64,000 nt of DNA from JBBDRJ01 sp963766295 (lineage in GTDB: Bacteria > Actinomycetota > JAICYB01), in assembly GCA_963766295.1 (NCBI GenBank), contig CAVXYW010000001.1, forward strand, positions 496,001-560,000, in the 5' to 3' direction. The position numbers and the translations under genes were made by a program. The notes beneath the pieces were generated by a model, which was not told where the DNA came from, ran no database searches, and worked only from the letters and a program-made list of their open reading frames with translations. Below are positions 61,560 through 64,000 of the stretch, one piece after another; within the stretch, counting starts at the first letter, position 1, and every line of letters starts with the position of its first letter.

Positions 61560-62156
61560 ATGACCGTCCGGCATGCGCTCCGTGCCGACCTAGAGACCGT
61601 CCGCGACACACTCGTAGACGGCTTCATCGAAGATCCGTACTTCCGCTGGCAGTACCCGGACGACTCTACGTACAAGAAGCACGCCGGCGAGTGGTTCGGC
61701 CTGATCACCGAGGCGTGTTTCTCGCGCGGACATACCTATCTCGTCGACGACGGCGCGGCCGCAGCGATCTTCATCCCACCGGACGTTCAGCTCGCCGAGG
61801 ACTCCGCCTTCGCGCGCGCCGCGACTCTGCTCAACGAGCAACTCGGTGAAGAGATGGCGATGGAGGTCATTTCAGTGCTCGGTGTGATGGCCGAGCACGA
61901 GCCTGCCGACAAGGGCCCGCACTTCCAGTGCGTGTACATCGCGTGCCGCAGCGCCTCTCGAGGGTGTGGCTTCGGCGCAGATGCGATGCGGCGGGTAACT
62001 CAGATCTGTGACAACGAAGGGATCGGCGCGTATCTCGTCTCGTCCAATCCCAAGAACGTCACGTTCTACGAGCGCGAGGGATACAGGATCATCGAGGACG
62101 TCTACCCGATCGACGGCGGGCCGCTCATGCGTCCCATGTGGCGTGATCCGCGTTAA
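61560..62156 (+). CDS. GNAT-family N-acetyltransferase
   Basis: 198 residues; C-terminal GNAT pattern FQCVYIACRSASRGCGFGADAMRRVTQICDNEGIGAYLVSSNPKNVTFYEREGYRI, with acetyl-CoA loop and the NVTFYEREGY signature. The N-terminal half (DGFIEDPYFRWQYPDDSTYKKH) is of the MarR-less, toxin-unrelated type seen in actinobacterial acetyltransferases. Substrate unknown. ATG 61560; the upstream in-frame start at 61443 is inside guaA. Confidence 0.85.
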   Translation: MTVRHALRADLETVRDTLVDGFIEDPYFRWQYPDDSTYKKHAGEWFGLITEACFSRGHTYLVDDGAAAAIFIPPDVQLAEDSAFARAATLLNEQLGEEMAMEVISVLGVMAEHEPADKGPHFQCVYIACRSASRGCGFGADAMRRVTQICDNEGIGAYLVSSNPKNVTFYEREGYRIIEDVYPIDGGPLMRPMWRDPR

Positions 62157-63355
62157 CTTCCCGCCAAATAGATCGGCGACGTAAGCGCCGTCAGCAACAG
62201 CTGGTTCCGGCAGTAGGTCGTTAACGTCCCAATGAGCGGATCACACAGCTGCTTCCGCTCCATTTTGAGATCGGGAAGCGAAAGCGTCGCGCGCACCCAA
62301 CCGGGCTCGGACGGCGCAACGAAGTCGACGCTCTGGCCCGGCAACACCAAAACCTGGTCCAACAGCGTCTGGCTGTTGGCTCGCACTTGAACGAAGCCCG
62401 CGCCGAGTAAACCCTCCGCCCTGACGCGCATGCGAGAGCCGGGCGGTACTTCGTCGCCGATCATCGCCTCGTAGTTGCCGTCCCCGTCGGCGTCGGCTTC
62501 CAGCAGAAGCCGAAGGTCGCCGAGTACCGGTGGTAGTAGCGAGATCGTCGTGCGTCCGTCTTGCAGCGCTTGAAGTACCCCGACCCGGCTGCGCTCGGCC
62601 GCGAATGCCCAAGTGGTCGGGTTGCCCGGGCCGAGCGGCAGCGAAAGAACGAGCCAGTGCGAGTCGCTACCACCGGTGGCTCCGATGCGGTATCCGCGGT
62701 CGAGCATGCACTCCCAGTACTTCACTGCATCGTCGTTGGACGAACCTGACGGCAACGGCGGCTGGTGCAGGTAAGAGATGTTCCAAACCTCGAAGGTGTC
62801 GGGGATCACGTCGAAGCCGTAGCTCCAGTCGAGCTGCGACGTATCCGTGCAGTTATCGTCCAACGGCGTGAGTAGACCCTCTCCGGCGTGATTGATCTGA
62901 AAGACGCCGCCGTCTGCTCGCAGAGCATCGGCCAGCGCATTCACGTCGGCGGCATTTCCGGAGCCGTTGTCGTAGATGTGGTCGGCCCCGAGCATCTGCG
63001 CGTGGCCGCTGAGGGAGTTCTCATAACCGGGGATCCCGATGACGCCGAACGCCCCGAAACCCGGATCGGTCGCCGAGCGCACGTCGTTGTGATCGGTGAT
63101 GGCCAAGTAATCGAGTCCACGCAGGGAGGCTTCGAGGAAGCGTTCGATAACAGGCGCCGAGAGCGTGTAGATCTCCTCGATCCCGGTGTTGTCGTCCTCG
63201 GGAAGACAAAACGCGTCATGCGAGTAACAGGTGTGTACATGAAGATCGCCTGCAAGCCACTCGCCGGTGGCCGCGGAGCCGTCGGGTAGAACCGTGACCA
63301 GCGGCAGCAGGACGGCGAAGGTTGCGAGGATTCCCGCGAGGCGGAGCCGCTTCAC
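62153..63355 (-). CDS. Secreted PHP-domain metallophosphoesterase (CehA/McbA family)
   Basis: 400 residues with a signal peptide (MKRLRLAGILATFAVLLPLV..., cleavage near GSAATG) and a PHP-type active site: GDLHVHTCYSHDAF, LDYLAITDHNDVRS, GVFQINHAGEG and GATGGSDSHW supply the His/Asp metal ligands. CehA/McbA-type enzymes hydrolyse phosphate or carbamate esters outside the cell; substrate unknown. GTG 63355 shares a base with the upstream gene's stop (TAGTG), so the two are tightly coupled. Confidence 0.87.
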   Translation of the reverse strand: MKRLRLAGILATFAVLLPLVTVLPDGSAATGEWLAGDLHVHTCYSHDAFCLPEDDNTGIEEIYTLSAPVIERFLEASLRGLDYLAITDHNDVRSATDPGFGAFGVIGIPGYENSLSGHAQMLGADHIYDNGSGNAADVNALADALRADGGVFQINHAGEGLLTPLDDNCTDTSQLDWSYGFDVIPDTFEVWNISYLHQPPLPSGSSNDDAVKYWECMLDRGYRIGATGGSDSHWLVLSLPLGPGNPTTWAFAAERSRVGVLQALQDGRTTISLLPPVLGDLRLLLEADADGDGNYEAMIGDEVPPGSRMRVRAEGLLGAGFVQVRANSQTLLDQVLVLPGQSVDFVAPSEPGWVRATLSLPDLKMERKQLCDPLIGTLTTYCRNQLLLTALTSPIYLAGS

Positions 63356-64000
63356 TATTTGAAGGTGGGACCCGGCCACGCGCTGAAGGGAGCGAAGCCC
63401 GGAGCCGCGCCGCCCTCCGTGTAGTACCGGATCATCCAGTACGGCAGCAGATAGTCGACGCCCGGCGCTTGGTGCACGTTCGACACCGAGCCGTTCAGCT
63501 GGTTCGGCGGCCGCTGCCACAAGAAGTCGGTAGGTGTTCGGTCGACGATCGGAAGCGGGTTACGCGCGCGCAGTGTTCCCGAGCTCCCCGGCAATGTGAA
63601 GGGCATGCCTCCGGGGAAGAGCGTGACGTCGGTTTGATCCTCGGGTACGCACTCGATGGTCGTCCCGCAGAACTGCTGGTTATTGAACGTTCCACCGGCT
63701 TCGATCTTCGTGCGGTAGTCACGCCATTCACGCAAGTGCAGGACGGCATCGTCGAGACGAGCCGGATCGGCGGTCATCGCGTACGTAATGGTTTCGAAGT
63801 GTGCGTTGAGGTGCGTGCGTGTGGTCGAGTCCATCGAGCTCATCGCGAGCGAGTAGATCGTCTTCGCTAGATCATTCGGAGCATTGCGCGCCAGGTTGAA
63901 ACCGATCAGATGATCGAGGTTGTGCTTGTAGTAGTCGTTGTAGGGCTGCGACTGGTCGAAGAACTGCGTTGCTGCGACGAACGGCGCCATCGTCACTAGC
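63355..64000 (-). CDS. Uncharacterised protein, N terminus beyond the window
   Basis: The frame is open to the right edge; about 215 C-terminal residues are visible, including FDQSQPYNDYYKHNLDHLIGF, MTADPARLDDAVLHLREWRDY, two cysteines 6 apart (FCGTTIEC) suggestive of an exported disulfide, and LLPYWMIRYYTEGG. Not recognised. It is translationally coupled to the secreted phosphoesterase and so may share its substrate pathway. Confidence 0.7.
   Translation of the reverse strand, partial: LVTMAPFVAATQFFDQSQPYNDYYKHNLDHLIGFNLARNAPNDLAKTIYSLAMSSMDSTTRTHLNAHFETITYAMTADPARLDDAVLHLREWRDYRTKIEAGGTFNNQQFCGTTIECVPEDQTDVTLFPGGMPFTLPGSSGTLRARNPLPIVDRTPTDFLWQRPPNQLNGSVSNVHQAPGVDYLLPYWMIRYYTEGGAAPGFAPFSAWPGPTFK

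Overview
The window is chromosomal DNA of a high-GC Gram-positive bacterium, almost certainly an actinobacterium (Actinomycetota), probably an uncultured or deep-branching one. The evidence is the Rv0500A-like HTH gene close to a 32-residue bS22-type ribosomal protein gene, the rex-hemA-hemC cluster, a GuaB3-type IMPDH relative, an ImuA/ImuB/DnaE2 mutasome with CGAAC-N4-GTTCG SOS boxes, a CysO-like sulfur carrier, a HelD helicase, many GTG/TTG starts and frequent ATGA overlaps. I see no phage, transposon, CRISPR array, tRNA or rRNA. It reads mostly as dense housekeeping DNA with one striking accessory locus.

Layout. 0-4.6 kb: truncated ORF, HTH protein, Clp1-like polynucleotide kinase, bS22, SAM hydrolase, methyltransferase, LLM oxidoreductase. 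4.6-8.45 kb: three tandem promoter-gene-terminator units for secreted, very acidic proteins made of about 76-residue alternating repeats. I do not recognise the family. Copies 2 and 3 share a 572-bp block that appears identical, and copy 3 is frameshifted where that block begins. 8.5-15 kb: CRP/FNR regulator, TIM-barrel isomerase, then an LmeA-like / FAD oxidoreductase / acyl-CoA ligase / membrane protein / CcdA run. 15.1-23 kb: rex plus hemA, hemC, a zinc-ribbon membrane protein, cobA-hemD, hemB and hemL, behind a probable Rex operator; together these encode glutamyl-tRNA to uroporphyrinogen III and precorrin-2, and so siroheme precursors. 23-27 kb: OtsA and TreT-type trehalose enzymes, AI-2E permease.

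28.3-36.5 kb is a sulfur region. A SAM-I riboswitch with terminator precedes a threonine-synthase-like PLP enzyme and a CysO-like sulfur carrier. After two SnoaL-like proteins come a DsrE2 protein and a divergent Rrf2 regulator, then ferredoxin-type sulfite reductase (frameshifted as given), CysH and a Sat-CysC fusion. Sulfate becomes APS, then sulfite, then sulfide. The APS kinase domain makes PAPS, which the sulfotransferase at 57.3 kb could use.

36.5-41.3 kb: QueA, SDR, a two-component system, PhyH-type dioxygenase, small coiled-coil protein. 41.3-50 kb: DnaE2, an uncharacterised protein, ImuB, ImuA and HelD, with SOS boxes in front of dnaE2 and imuA. 50-55 kb: SelW-like protein, a complete ECF transporter (S, fused AA', T), a DUF4015-type glycosidase, RpiB. 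55.5-64 kb: CIRCE-controlled groEL without groES, sulfotransferase, GuaB3, GuaA, GNAT, a secreted PHP-type phosphoesterase and an edge-truncated ORF.
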